Shown: positions 34,764-44,247, counted from the stretch's first letter. The stretch is 47,114 bases of DNA from SIG607 sp045614505 (GCA_045614505.1 JAZLDA010000054.1:1-47114); one strand, 5' to 3'. Translations and numbers: made by a program. The notes: generated from the letters alone by a model not told the origin.

Positions 34764-35171
34764 ATGGACGTTATTAAGGCAGCAAGAAATTTAGGAAGCG
34801 CAATGCAGGAAGATGAAAGATTTGTTGAATATGCAAGAACTAAACTTGCTCTTGATAAGGATGAAGCCTTGCAGGATTTGGTGGGCAAATTCAACATTGC
34901 AAGAATGAATATTGAAAGGCTTGGCGAAAGCGAAGAACGTGATGAAAAAAAATTCAGAGCCGCCAACCTTGAGCTTCGCGAGATATACGACGGTATTATG
35001 AATAATGATACTATGAAGGCGTATAACGAAGCTAAAAGCGGCGTTGATAAAATGATGGGTGACGTTATGGCTATCATTCAGATGTGCAGTGAGGGTGCAG
35101 ACCCCGAAACCTGTGAAATCCCCGAGGGCGGATGTGGCGGCAACTGTTCTTCTTGTTCCGGTTGCCATTAA
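34764..35171 (+). CDS. YlbF-family regulator with Cys-rich C-terminus
   Basis: A 135-residue, mostly helical protein of the YlbF/YmcA family. In Bacillus subtilis, YlbF and YmcA form with YaaT a complex that carries iron-sulfur clusters and steers RNase Y. Residues about 1-105 are the helical domain (AARNLGSAMQEDERF, then alternating charged heptads). The tail holds six Cys in 27 residues: 108, 117, 124, 128, 131 and 134, ending CGGNCSSCSGCH, which looks like a metal or Fe-S site. It starts three bases after miaB with AAAGGAG before the ATG. Partners YmcA and YaaT are not in the window. Function is inferred by family. Confidence 0.82.
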   Translation: MDVIKAARNLGSAMQEDERFVEYARTKLALDKDEALQDLVGKFNIARMNIERLGESEERDEKKFRAANLELREIYDGIMNNDTMKAYNEAKSGVDKMMGDVMAIIQMCSEGADPETCEIPEGGCGGNCSSCSGCH

Positions 35172-35223
35172 AATAGGCAAATTTCGGTTATAACTTAAAA
35201 TTTAACTTTGGTAGGTGTGAAAA

Positions 35224-37815
35224 ATGGCAGAGCTGTCTCCTATGATGCGGCAGTATATTGAAATAAAAGAGCAGAACAAGGACTGCATTATATTTTTCCG
35301 TGTAGGCGACTTTTATGAAATGTTCTTTGAGGATGCGGTAACGGTTTCCGGTGAGCTTGATTTGGTGCTTACGGGAAAGGATTGCGGTCTCAGTGAGCGC
35401 GCTCCTATGTGCGGTGTGCCTTTTCACTCCTGCGAAACCTATATTCAGCGTCTTGTGGAAAAGGGCTACCGTGTTGCAATTTGTGAGCAGGTGGAAGACC
35501 CTGCCACCGCAAAGGGGCTTGTTAAAAGAGATATTATCCGCATAATCACCCCCGGTACGGTTATTGAAGACAGTATGCTGGAGGAGGGTAAAAACAACTT
35601 CCTTTGCGCTGTTTCGCTTATTGATGATATTGCAGGCATCTGCTTTACCGACGCTTCTACAGGAGAAGCATTTTTAACCGAAGTATCGGGACCCGACATT
35701 GCTTCTCTTATTTCCGATGAAATCGGCAGATTTTCACCAAAAGAGCTTTTACTTGTTGATTCCTACAAGGACGAGCCTGTTCTTCTGTCTGCTGCTGAAG
35801 CTAAATTTGACGGCCTTATTACAAAAAGAGATAAAAAAGAATTTGATATAGCAGTAAGCTCTCCGCTTATTTTTAAGCATTTCAGAATACTCAGCGCCGA
35901 AAACTTAGGTATTCCCGCAGGGGGCGCCGCACAAAGTGCGTTGGGAGCAGTAATAAGATATCTCTACGAAACCGGAATTACGGGTAATATTGCGGTAAAT
36001 CAGGTGAAATTCTATTCAGGCAGTCAGTTTATGAGGCTGGATATGACTGCTGTAAGAAATCTTGAAATAGTTGAAACTATGCGCACAAAATCCCGCAAAG
36101 GCTCACTGCTTTGGGTGATGGATAAAACCTGTACTGCAATGGGCAAGCGTCTTATGCACACCTGGATTGAGCAGCCTCTTATGAATTTTAATCTTATAAA
36201 CAACCGTCAGAATGCCGTTGAGGAGCTGTATCTTGATACGGTTATGAGAGGTGAGCTTACCGAAGCACTTAAAGGTATACGTGACATTGAGAGACTTATG
36301 TCAAAGGTGGTTTACGGTACTGGCAGTGCAAGAGAACTGAGAGCATTATCAAGCACAATTGAGGCATTTCCTGCCGTTAAAGAGCTTGTTGCTTCTTCAA
36401 GGAGCCGTATGCTCAGAGAGGTTTACAAGGATATTGATTTGCTCACCGATGTTAAGGAGCTTATTGATATGTCCATTGTGGACGAGCCTCCTGCTCTCGT
36501 CAGAGAAGGCGGTATGATAAGAGACGGATATAACAGCGAGGTTGACTCCCTCAGAGATATTATGAACGGCGGCACCGCAATTATCGCCGATATTGAAGCA
36601 AGAGAAAAAGAAAGAACAGGCATAAAGAATCTGAGGGTTAAATTCAACAAGGTTTTCGGTTATTATCTTGAGGTTACCAATTCCTTCCTCGACCTTGTTC
36701 CCGAGGATTATATAAGAAAACAGACACTCACAGGTGCTGAGCGTTTTATAACAGAGGAGCTCAAAGCTCTGGAAGGAAAACTCCTTGGAGCAAAGGATAG
36801 GGTGGTTGCCCTTGAATATGAGCTTTTCGATGCAGTGAGAAAGCGTGTTGCAAATAACCTTGAGCGTTTCCAGAGAACTGCCGCCGCTCTTGCAAGACTT
36901 GACGTACTTTGCTCTCTTGCAAATGTGGCTGTGGAGAATAACTACTGCAGACCCAAAATTAACGATGACGGCACTATACTTATTAAATCGGGCAGACATC
37001 CCGTGGTTGAAAAGCTTACAAGCACTCCCTTTGTTTCAAATGATACTTATTTAAACAGCGGGAATGACCGTTGCGCAATTATAACCGGTCCCAATATGGC
37101 AGGTAAATCTACATATATGAGGCAGGTCGCCATAATTGTTTTAATGGCGCAGATGGGCTCTTTTGTTCCTGCAGAGAGCGCCAATGTGTGTGTCTGTGAT
37201 GCAATTTTCACCCGTGTGGGTGCTTCTGATGATCTGGCTTCGGGACAGTCAACATTTATGGTTGAAATGAGCGAGGTTGCCAATATCATTAAAAATGCTA
37301 CCGATAAGAGCTTGCTTATTCTCGATGAAATAGGAAGAGGCACATCCACATTTGACGGTATGTCAATAGCCAGAGCAGTACTCGAATACGTTGCAGATAA
37401 AAAGAAAATGGGGGCAAAAGCTCTTTTTGCCACCCATTATCATGAGCTTACCCAAATGGAAAATGAAATGAGCGGTGTAAAAAACTATAACATCGCCGTT
37501 AAAAAGCGCGGAGATGATATTATCTTCCTGCGCCGAATCGTTCCGGGAGGGGCAGACAGAAGCTACGGTATTGAGGTTGCAAAGCTTTCGGGTATTCCCA
37601 TAAGCGTCATAAAGCGTGCAAAAGAAATACTGAGTAAAACCGAAAACGAGGGAGTAGTTACATACAAAAAGGTTCACGAGCCTTCCGACCAGTTGCCTAT
37701 TGAAATGCAACAGGCTATGGATATTATGGAGGAACTTAGAACTGTGGATGTGAACACTTTAACCCCCATTGAAGCTATGAGAATGCTTTACGATTTAGCA
37801 AATAAAGTTAAATAA
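35224..37815 (+). CDS. mutS: DNA mismatch repair protein MutS
   Basis: An 863-residue mismatch-recognition ATPase. The mismatch-reading Phe-x-Glu motif is GDFYEM (Phe30, Glu32) in the N-terminal domain; connector, lever and clamp domains follow; the ATPase has Walker A GPNMAGKSTYMRQ (from about residue 622), Walker B LLILDEIGRGTSTFDG and the ATHYHEL switch. The last residues are a short helix-turn-helix dimer motif. Length equals the MutS1 family (about 850-880). The start ATG follows a GGTAGGTG site. It is followed 11 bases later by mutL. Confidence 0.97.
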   Translation: MAELSPMMRQYIEIKEQNKDCIIFFRVGDFYEMFFEDAVTVSGELDLVLTGKDCGLSERAPMCGVPFHSCETYIQRLVEKGYRVAICEQVEDPATAKGLVKRDIIRIITPGTVIEDSMLEEGKNNFLCAVSLIDDIAGICFTDASTGEAFLTEVSGPDIASLISDEIGRFSPKELLLVDSYKDEPVLLSAAEAKFDGLITKRDKKEFDIAVSSPLIFKHFRILSAENLGIPAGGAAQSALGAVIRYLYETGITGNIAVNQVKFYSGSQFMRLDMTAVRNLEIVETMRTKSRKGSLLWVMDKTCTAMGKRLMHTWIEQPLMNFNLINNRQNAVEELYLDTVMRGELTEALKGIRDIERLMSKVVYGTGSARELRALSSTIEAFPAVKELVASSRSRMLREVYKDIDLLTDVKELIDMSIVDEPPALVREGGMIRDGYNSEVDSLRDIMNGGTAIIADIEAREKERTGIKNLRVKFNKVFGYYLEVTNSFLDLVPEDYIRKQTLTGAERFITEELKALEGKLLGAKDRVVALEYELFDAVRKRVANNLERFQRTAAALARLDVLCSLANVAVENNYCRPKINDDGTILIKSGRHPVVEKLTSTPFVSNDTYLNSGNDRCAIITGPNMAGKSTYMRQVAIIVLMAQMGSFVPAESANVCVCDAIFTRVGASDDLASGQSTFMVEMSEVANIIKNATDKSLLILDEIGRGTSTFDGMSIARAVLEYVADKKKMGAKALFATHYHELTQMENEMSGVKNYNIAVKKRGDDIIFLRRIVPGGADRSYGIEVAKLSGIPISVIKRAKEILSKTENEGVVTYKKVHEPSDQLPIEMQQAMDIMEELRTVDVNTLTPIEAMRMLYDLANKVK

Positions 37816-37826
37816 AGAGGTTTTAT

Positions 37827-39686
37827 ATGCCGAAGATTAATGTGTTGCCGAAGAATATAGCTGAAAAAATAGCCGCCGGTGAGGTGGTTGAAAAGCCTGC
37901 TTCGGTTATAAAGGAAATTGTTGAAAATGCCATAGATGCGGGTGCTACCGACATAACCGTGGAGATTCGCGGCGGCGGTATCCTTTATATGCGAGTAACC
38001 GACAACGGTTGCGGAATAAAACACAGCGATGTTCCCACCGCTTTTCTTCGTCATGCTACAAGCAAAATAGTAAAAGAATCCGACCTTGACGGTATTAACA
38101 CTTTAGGTTTTCGCGGTGAAGCGCTTGCAGCCATTTCTTCGGTTGCTAAGGTGGAAATGCTCACCAAAACCGAGGAAGACCGGCTTGGTACCCGTTATGT
38201 TATAGAGGGCGGAGAGGAAATCGTTTGTGAAGAGGCAGGCTGTCCTGACGGCACTACTATAATTGTGAGAGACCTGTTTTTTAATACCCCTGCAAGAATG
38301 AAGTTTTTGCACAAAGATACAAGTGAAGCAAACGTGGTTGCAGACCTTGTTGAGAAAATTGCCCTTTCACATCCCGAAATTGCATTTCGTTTTATAAGAG
38401 ACGGAAAAACCGTTATTACAACTTCGGGTGACGGAAAACTTGCTTCGGTTATTTATTCCGTGCTGGGTAGAGAATTTTCTTCAACCCTCATTCCTGCAAA
38501 GGGAAATAACAAAACCGTCAGTGTAGAGGGCTTTATATGTAAGCCTGTTTATTGCAGACCGAAAAGGACTTCGCAGTATTTCTTTTTAAACGGCAGACTT
38601 ATTCGCTGTGCTACTGCCATTTCGGCGCTGGAAGCGGCATATAAAAATTCAGTGATGGTAGGAAAGTTTCCTGCCTGTGTACTGAATATTACCGTCAACC
38701 CCGAAACGGTGGATGTCAACGTTCACCCTGCTAAAACCGAGGTGCGTTTTTCCGATGATAAAGCTATATTTGACGCAGTTTATTTCACCGTTAAAAACGC
38801 TCTGGCTGCAGGCGAGGAACGGCCTAAAATCAATATTAAACCTAATCCCGCATTCAAGGCATTTGACAGAATGAATGTAGAACAGTATAAACAAACCGCC
38901 ATTAGTGAGATTAAACCTCAAATTCGGGAAAAGAATGACGATTTTTATCCTGTAGTAAAGGCCTCGCCTTCTTATATAAACTTTAAAAATGCAGATTTAG
39001 ATGAAAAGCCTGCAGAAAAAATAATTGAAAAAACCGATGAAAAAACCGAGGCTAAGCCTGTTTTAGTAAAAGAGGATAAACTTCCTGAAATAAAAGAAAC
39101 AGAAGAAGCCGTTTCGGTGATTCCGGAATTACGGCTTATAGGCGAAGCGTTTTCCACCTATATTATTGTGGAAAAGGGCAACAGTGTTTTCTTTATTGAT
39201 AAGCACGCTTCCCACGAAAGAATTATATTTGAAAAGCTTAAAAAAAGTGAGACAAACGAGTGTCAGGAACTGCTGCTTCCTGTCACCGTCAAGCTTTCTG
39301 CCCAGCAGTACAACGCATTTATAAGCTCTGCTGAGCTGCTGAATAAAAGCGGCTTTGAAGCTGAGGATTTTGGTAATAATACCGTTATCGTCCGCGGTGT
39401 TCCGGCGTCCCTTGTGGGAGAGGATGTTGCTTCGCTTTTTTTGGAGGTTGCATACAGTCTGGAAAATAGTGGTGCGATTGAGGTTGAAAAACTCGAGAAT
39501 CTTTACCACACCGTTGCCTGCAAAGCGGCTATAAAGGCAGGCTTTAAAACTTCCAATGAAGAAATGCTCAGGCTTGCCGCCGAGGTGCTCAGCCGAGATG
39601 ATATTTTCTACTGTCCTCACGGCAGACCGGTTGCATTTGAAATCAAAAAATACGATTTGGAAAAACAGTTTGGACGGATACAATGA
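37827..39686 (+). CDS. mutL: DNA mismatch repair protein MutL (endonuclease type)
   Basis: A 619-residue GHKL ATPase that links MutS to strand incision. N-terminal motifs: EIVENAIDAGATD, DNGCGI and TLGFRGEAL. An unstructured Glu/Lys-rich linker spans about residues 370-430. The C-terminal dimerisation/endonuclease domain has DKHASHERIIFE (Asp458-Glu469), equal to the DQHA(x)2E(x)4E metal-binding signature except Gln to Lys, plus AACKAAIKAG-like and CPHGRP motifs. It should therefore be an incising MutL, as in bacteria lacking MutH. It overlaps miaA by ATGA. Confidence 0.96.
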   Translation: MPKINVLPKNIAEKIAAGEVVEKPASVIKEIVENAIDAGATDITVEIRGGGILYMRVTDNGCGIKHSDVPTAFLRHATSKIVKESDLDGINTLGFRGEALAAISSVAKVEMLTKTEEDRLGTRYVIEGGEEIVCEEAGCPDGTTIIVRDLFFNTPARMKFLHKDTSEANVVADLVEKIALSHPEIAFRFIRDGKTVITTSGDGKLASVIYSVLGREFSSTLIPAKGNNKTVSVEGFICKPVYCRPKRTSQYFFLNGRLIRCATAISALEAAYKNSVMVGKFPACVLNITVNPETVDVNVHPAKTEVRFSDDKAIFDAVYFTVKNALAAGEERPKINIKPNPAFKAFDRMNVEQYKQTAISEIKPQIREKNDDFYPVVKASPSYINFKNADLDEKPAEKIIEKTDEKTEAKPVLVKEDKLPEIKETEEAVSVIPELRLIGEAFSTYIIVEKGNSVFFIDKHASHERIIFEKLKKSETNECQELLLPVTVKLSAQQYNAFISSAELLNKSGFEAEDFGNNTVIVRGVPASLVGEDVASLFLEVAYSLENSGAIEVEKLENLYHTVACKAAIKAGFKTSNEEMLRLAAEVLSRDDIFYCPHGRPVAFEIKKYDLEKQFGRIQ

Positions 39687-40612
39687 GTTTTATTACACAA
39701 AAACCCAAGGTCGTAGTTGTTGCAGGGCCTACCGCTTCGGGCAAAACAAGTCTGGGAATCGCCCTTGCACAGCATTTCGGCGGTGAAATAGTGTCGGCTG
39801 ATTCTATGCAGATATATAAAGGTATGTCTATAGCTTCCGCCGCACCCACAAAGGAAGAAAGAAAGCAGGCGGTTCATCATCTTGTTGAGTTTTTAGAGCC
39901 CGATGAGAGCTTCTGTGTTGCCGACTATGTTGCTCTTGCCAAAGAAAAGATAAGCGATATAGTAAATAGGGGAAAGCTTCCCATTATAGTGGGAGGCACG
40001 GGACTTTATATTAATTCACTTGTTGACGGAATAGAGTTTTGTGAACAAAAGCCGGACGAAAAAATAAGAAAAAGGCTTGAGGCTGAATACGAAGGTCTTG
40101 GCGGAGAAGAAATGCTTTGCCGCCTGCGAAAAATTGATAAACAAACCGCAGAGAGGCTCAGTGCCTCTGATAAACGCAGAATTGTGAGAGCCCTTGAAGT
40201 TTTCGAGACAACCGGTATTACAATTTCACAGCAAAATGAGCTTTCCCGCAAGAATGGTAAGCCCTATGATGAAATAATGCTGGGGATTACCTATCTTGAC
40301 AGAGAAAAACTCTATGAGCGGATTAACAAAAGAGTTGATCTGATGATAGAAAATGGCATTCTCGAGGAAGCAAAATTAATGAGCAATAAGGGTGTTACCG
40401 CCGCTCAGGCAATAGGCCACAAGGAATTCGGTGAATATTTCTGCGGTAACTGTACTTTAGAAGAAGCAAAAGAAAAATTAAAACGAGAGACCAGACGATA
40501 CGCAAAACGCCAGCTTACCTGGTTTCGCAGAGACAGTCGAATAAACTGGCTGTATAACGACAGTGACGATGTTTTTAAAAAGGCTGTAGAAATTATAGAA
40601 AGGAAGTTATAA
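39683..40612 (+). CDS. miaA: tRNA dimethylallyltransferase
   Basis: A 309-residue enzyme that adds dimethylallyl to N6 of A37 in tRNAs reading UNN codons, the step before MiaB. P-loop GPTASGKTS (residues 15-23), SADSMQIYKGM, the GGTGLYINSLVDG tRNA/DMAPP region and the C-terminal FRRDSRINWL motif are present. Length is typical. It overlaps mutL by four bases and is directly followed by the HlyD-like gene. Its presence in the same operon as miaB puts both ms2i6A37 steps under one promoter. Confidence 0.96.
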   Translation: MSFITQKPKVVVVAGPTASGKTSLGIALAQHFGGEIVSADSMQIYKGMSIASAAPTKEERKQAVHHLVEFLEPDESFCVADYVALAKEKISDIVNRGKLPIIVGGTGLYINSLVDGIEFCEQKPDEKIRKRLEAEYEGLGGEEMLCRLRKIDKQTAERLSASDKRRIVRALEVFETTGITISQQNELSRKNGKPYDEIMLGITYLDREKLYERINKRVDLMIENGILEEAKLMSNKGVTAAQAIGHKEFGEYFCGNCTLEEAKEKLKRETRRYAKRQLTWFRRDSRINWLYNDSDDVFKKAVEIIERKL

Positions 40613-41824
40613 ATGCTCAAGAACCGTTTTGTAAGATACGCGGCAATAATTCTTTTGGCAGTGTTTCTGATTCATCAGATATATTCCGCTTTCTATAGCT
40701 CTATCACCACTGAATCGGCGCAGTTTATCAGCGAAACTGACGGTATTTCCTTTACCGGAATGATAATAAGAAACGAAATTCCAATTGAGAAAAGCAACGG
40801 CGGCGTTATGCATCTTAAGGTGTCTGATGGCGAAAGAATTGCGAAAAACGGTACCATTGCAGATGTATACAGCAGTGAGAAGGATTCACTTGCAGTAAGC
40901 AAAATCGAAGAAATCAAAAAGCAGATTTCCGATATCGAGACCATTCAGAGCTACAATGACCTTGCGGCAGTTGACGTGGATTTGCTCAGCGGTAAAATCA
41001 CAGATACTCTGGGTGATATGCTTTTTTTGTCGGCTAGCGGAGATTTTTCTTCTGCCAGAGAAAACGAGGATGAGCTGCTTACCATGATGAACCGCAAAGA
41101 AATGGTAATAGGTAACAGCATTGATTATACAGAGCAATTAAATACTCTGAAAGGCGAACTTTCCTCTCTTGAGAACTCTCTGTCACAACCTATTGATGAA
41201 ATCACCGCTGTTTCTTCCGGCTTCTTTGTATCTCAGGTGGACGGCTTTGAAACTGTGCTCAGCACAGAGGAGCTTGACCGTTTTACTCCCGAGTATATGG
41301 ACACGGTTACCGCTGATGAAAGTAAAGTAAACGGTAAAATCGGAAAAATTGTTTCCGACTATACCTGGTATATTGCCGCAAGTATGACGGCAAATCAGTC
41401 TCTTTCCTATAAAGCGGGGGATACCGTAACTATAAAGACCCAGCTTAAAAGCAATCCGTATATTAATGTTGTGGTAGAGCAGATAAATCTGTCAGAGGAC
41501 AGGGAACGCGCAGTTATACTTTTCTCATGTCAGGAAATGAATGCCGAGCTTGCTACTATGCGCACAGGCGCTATGACCGTTATAAACGGTCAGTATGAAG
41601 GTCTTAAGGTAGAAAGAGGTGCGCTTAGAGTCAGTGACAATCAGACGGGTGTGTATATCGTTTCGGGTATGGAACTGAAGTTTGTTAAGGTAAAGGTTCT
41701 CTATCAGACCGAAGATTATGTAATATGCGAAAAGGCAGATGCCAGTGAAAATACTGAGCTGAGGCTATACGATAAAATTGTTGTAAAGGGGAAAAACCTG
41801 TATGACGGAAAAATCATTAACTGA
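40613..41824 (+). CDS. HlyD-like membrane-anchored protein of unknown role
   Basis: A 403-residue protein with one N-terminal membrane anchor (about 8-27) and an extracytoplasmic remainder. An early segment (NGGVMHLKVSDGERIAKNGTIA) resembles the half-lipoyl motif of HlyD/membrane-fusion proteins; a helical, coiled-coil-prone hairpin (about 83-180) and a beta-rich C-terminal part (GLKVERGALRV) follow the same plan. No partner ABC or RND transporter is nearby. It lies between miaA and the yggS-sepF division cluster, overlapping yggS by 23 bases, so a role in the envelope or division is possible. AAGGAAG lies before the ATG. Confidence 0.75.
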   Translation: MLKNRFVRYAAIILLAVFLIHQIYSAFYSSITTESAQFISETDGISFTGMIIRNEIPIEKSNGGVMHLKVSDGERIAKNGTIADVYSSEKDSLAVSKIEEIKKQISDIETIQSYNDLAAVDVDLLSGKITDTLGDMLFLSASGDFSSARENEDELLTMMNRKEMVIGNSIDYTEQLNTLKGELSSLENSLSQPIDEITAVSSGFFVSQVDGFETVLSTEELDRFTPEYMDTVTADESKVNGKIGKIVSDYTWYIAASMTANQSLSYKAGDTVTIKTQLKSNPYINVVVEQINLSEDRERAVILFSCQEMNAELATMRTGAMTVINGQYEGLKVERGALRVSDNQTGVYIVSGMELKFVKVKVLYQTEDYVICEKADASENTELRLYDKIVVKGKNLYDGKIIN

Positions 41825-42515
41825 GGTTTTTGATCAAAACTACAGTGAAATTAAAGAGAAAATTGCCGTTGCGGCGAAAAAAAGCGGAAGAAAGCCTGAA
41901 GATATAACTCTGCTTGCTGCTGTTAAAACCGTGTCTCCTGATCTTATAAACTATGCAATAGAGCAGGGAATAAGTGTTATAGGCGACAACAGAGTGCAGG
42001 AGCTTGTTTCAAAGGAAAACGAGGTAAGCAAAAATGTGATAAAGCATTTTATAGGACATCTTCAGACCAACAAGGTAAAGGACATTGTAAACAGAGTTTC
42101 GCTTATTGAATCTGTAGATAGTCTGCGTCTTGCTGAAACGATTGGCAAACAGGCTGAAAAAACAGATAAATGTATGGATATTCTCCTTGAAGTGAATATC
42201 GGCAATGAAGAAAGTAAGTCAGGCTTCAAAATAGACCAAATCGGAGAAAACATAGAAACTATTTCAAAAATTGCCGGAATAAGGATTAAAGGACTTATGG
42301 CAATTCCCCCTGTTTGTGAGAACAGCGAGGAAATAAGAAAATATTTTTTGAAAATGAAGCAACTGTTTATTGACATTAGAGACAAAAACATAGATAATGT
42401 ATCTATGGAGATTTTGTCTATGGGTATGTCAGGAGACTATGAGACAGCCATAGAGTGCGGCTCAACCGAAGTCAGAATCGGTACTCTTCTTTTCGGAAGA
42501 CGAAATTATAATTAA
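41802..42515 (+). CDS. YggS/PLPBP family pyridoxal-phosphate homeostasis protein
   Basis: A 237-residue single-domain TIM-barrel PLP-binding protein of the YggS/YlmE/PROSC family, which buffers PLP and affects amino-acid metabolism. The PLP lysine is in LLAAVKTV; IGDNRVQEL, FIGHLQTNK, LEVNIGNEESKSGF and the C-terminal MSGDYETAIECGSTEVRIG phosphate cradle are all family motifs. Length is standard. It overlaps the HlyD-like gene by 23 bases and precedes sepF, the usual ylmE-sepF order of Bacillota. Confidence 0.94.
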   Translation: MTEKSLTEVFDQNYSEIKEKIAVAAKKSGRKPEDITLLAAVKTVSPDLINYAIEQGISVIGDNRVQELVSKENEVSKNVIKHFIGHLQTNKVKDIVNRVSLIESVDSLRLAETIGKQAEKTDKCMDILLEVNIGNEESKSGFKIDQIGENIETISKIAGIRIKGLMAIPPVCENSEEIRKYFLKMKQLFIDIRDKNIDNVSMEILSMGMSGDYETAIECGSTEVRIGTLLFGRRNYN

Positions 42516-42533
42516 TTTAAAGGAGATATAAAA

Positions 42534-42980
42534 ATGAAATTTTGGGATGGAATCAAAAACATTATGAACGTTTCCGACGATGATTATGATGAGGATGTGG
42601 TTGAAACCGAAGAGGTTGAGATTGAACAGCCTAAGAAGGAAGCAGTTAAAAAGGAAGCCCGCGCCACTCGCTCAAAAACCGTGCCTTTCACAAGCGGAAA
42701 TATGCAGCTTGTTCTTGTTAAGCCCGAACGTTTTGAGGATGTAACAGGCATTGCTGACCACTACTGCGCAAAGAAAACTATTGTATTAAATCTTGAAAAG
42801 GCTGACAGAGACTTATCCCGCCGTATTATTGACTTCTTAAGCGGTGTTGCCTATGCTAAAAACGGCACTCTGAGAAAGGCTGCCAACAACACATTTGTTA
42901 TTGCTCCTTGTGACGTTGATGTTAACGGTGATACCGTTATTGAAGAGTACAGCGATTACAGTTCAAGCTCCATTTACTAA
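42534..42980 (+). CDS. sepF: Cell division protein SepF
   Basis: A 148-residue FtsZ-binding membrane-tethering protein. The N-terminal MKFWDGIKNIM amphipathic helix fits membrane anchoring; an acidic linker (about 14-50) leads to the globular domain with LVKPERFEDVTGIADHYCAKKTIVLNLE and the RIIDFLSGVAYAKNG dimer core. Length is typical. AAAGGAG lies just before the ATG. Its neighbours yggS and ylmH match the standard division cluster, although ylmG, usually next, is missing. Confidence 0.95.
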   Translation: MKFWDGIKNIMNVSDDDYDEDVVETEEVEIEQPKKEAVKKEARATRSKTVPFTSGNMQLVLVKPERFEDVTGIADHYCAKKTIVLNLEKADRDLSRRIIDFLSGVAYAKNGTLRKAANNTFVIAPCDVDVNGDTVIEEYSDYSSSSIY

Positions 42981-42983
42981 TTA

Positions 42984-43724
42984 ATGGAAGAACAGCTTCT
43001 TGCCGCTAAGGTACGGGACGCTCTTCGACTGTGTGACACTACAGGTATGTTCAAGGCTGTAGGGTTCTTAAGTCCTGCAGAAGCTTCCTTTGTTTCTGCC
43101 TTGCCCGAAGTTAAAAACAGTAAATACACATTTTTCGGCGGCTATGAGGACGCTGAGCGTGTGTATTTTATTGCTATGCCCGATTGGTGTAATAGCCCTG
43201 AGGAAACAGGTCTTGTTAACGCCTTTACTTTTACCTACCGAAAATGCGATAAGCTGACTCACCGTGATTTTCTCGGTACTCTTATGTCGCTGGGCATAGT
43301 GAGAGAAACGGTGGGGGACATTCTCTGTGAAGAGGGAAGAACCGTTGTTTTTGTCTCCAACAGTGTTTCGTCCTACATTTCCGGACAAATCGAAAAGGTG
43401 GGCGGTGTGGGAGTTGCCGTTACACCGGGGTTTAATGCGCCCTTGCCTTGTTTTGGTGAGCTTAAAGAATTCACTTCCACTATTGCTTCTTTAAGGCTTG
43501 ACTGCGTGGTTGCGGCATTGCTCAATACTTCAAGGGAAAAGGCTAAAGAAGTAATTCTCGAAAAACGAGTTTCGGTAAACTCCGTAGTCTCAGATAAAAC
43601 CACCCTCTGTCCGTCACAGTTTGCAAAAATCTCGGTTAAGGGAGTGGGCAGGTTTGTTCTCTCGGGAGCAACTGAGCATACTAAAAAGGGCAGAATAATT
43701 TTAAACTACAAAAAATACGTATAG
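42984..43724 (+). CDS. YlmH-type S4-domain RNA-binding protein
   Basis: A 246-residue protein of the YlmH family. The N-terminal region (about 1-170, with FLSPAEASFV and FFGGYEDAERV) is the YlmH-specific domain; the C-terminal S4 domain (about 175-240) has SLRLDCVVAALLNTSREKAKEVI and VSVNSV. In Bacillus and relatives YlmH belongs to the division gene cluster and is also linked to ribosome quality control. It begins three bases after the sepF stop. No ribosome site of the usual strength is seen, so coupling to sepF is likely. Confidence 0.9.
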   Translation: MEEQLLAAKVRDALRLCDTTGMFKAVGFLSPAEASFVSALPEVKNSKYTFFGGYEDAERVYFIAMPDWCNSPEETGLVNAFTFTYRKCDKLTHRDFLGTLMSLGIVRETVGDILCEEGRTVVFVSNSVSSYISGQIEKVGGVGVAVTPGFNAPLPCFGELKEFTSTIASLRLDCVVAALLNTSREKAKEVILEKRVSVNSVVSDKTTLCPSQFAKISVKGVGRFVLSGATEHTKKGRIILNYKKYV

Positions 43725-43752
43725 TAAAATATTTCCCAAAGGAGGAAATAAT

Positions 43753-44247
43753 TTGATAAGCTATATTATCGCTGTAGCAGTGGGCATCATTATGCTCGTT
43801 GCTGATCAATACACAAAATATCTTGCAGAGCTTTATGTGCCTATGACAGGTCCGGGTATGGATTTTATTCCCGGATTTATCGGTTTCTGGCGCACCAATA
43901 ACGGCGGCGCCGCATGGGGCTTTATGGAGGGTCATACCTGGCTTCTGCTGTCTGTCACCATTATCATTATGATAATCTGTGTGGCTTTGCTTTTAAAATA
44001 CGGACTCAAAAATAAACTGCTCTTCTGGGCAATCACTTTAGTGCTTTCAGGCGGAACAGGTAATCTCATTGACCGCATTTTCCGAGGCGGTGAAGTAGTT
44101 GACTTTATCCACCTTGAGTTTATGGAGTTCCCTATGTTTAACGTTGCCGACTGTACTATAGTTATCGGTGCATGTCTTATGGTACTTTATTTCCTAATGG
44201 ATATAATACAGGAAACAAAAAAGCGCAAGGCGGACAGTAATGTATAA
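43753..44247 (+). CDS. lspA: Lipoprotein signal peptidase (signal peptidase II)
   Basis: A 164-residue inner-membrane aspartic protease that removes signal peptides from prolipoproteins. TTG 43753 is the start, supported by AAAGGAGG (43738-43745) seven bases upstream. Four membrane helices are visible. The catalytic pair is Asp107 in GNLIDRI and Asp133 in FNVADCTI; VADQYTKY and NNGGAAWGF are the other conserved boxes. The C-terminal tail is basic (KKRKADSNV). It overlaps rluD by eight bases, as in many Bacillota. Confidence 0.96.
   Translation: MISYIIAVAVGIIMLVADQYTKYLAELYVPMTGPGMDFIPGFIGFWRTNNGGAAWGFMEGHTWLLLSVTIIIMIICVALLLKYGLKNKLLFWAITLVLSGGTGNLIDRIFRGGEVVDFIHLEFMEFPMFNVADCTIVIGACLMVLYFLMDIIQETKKRKADSNV

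Noticed and set aside
35172..35223. Separate mutS promoter
   Set aside because: A TATAAC-like box exists, but the nearest TTGCCA is 21 bases away, too far for a standard promoter.
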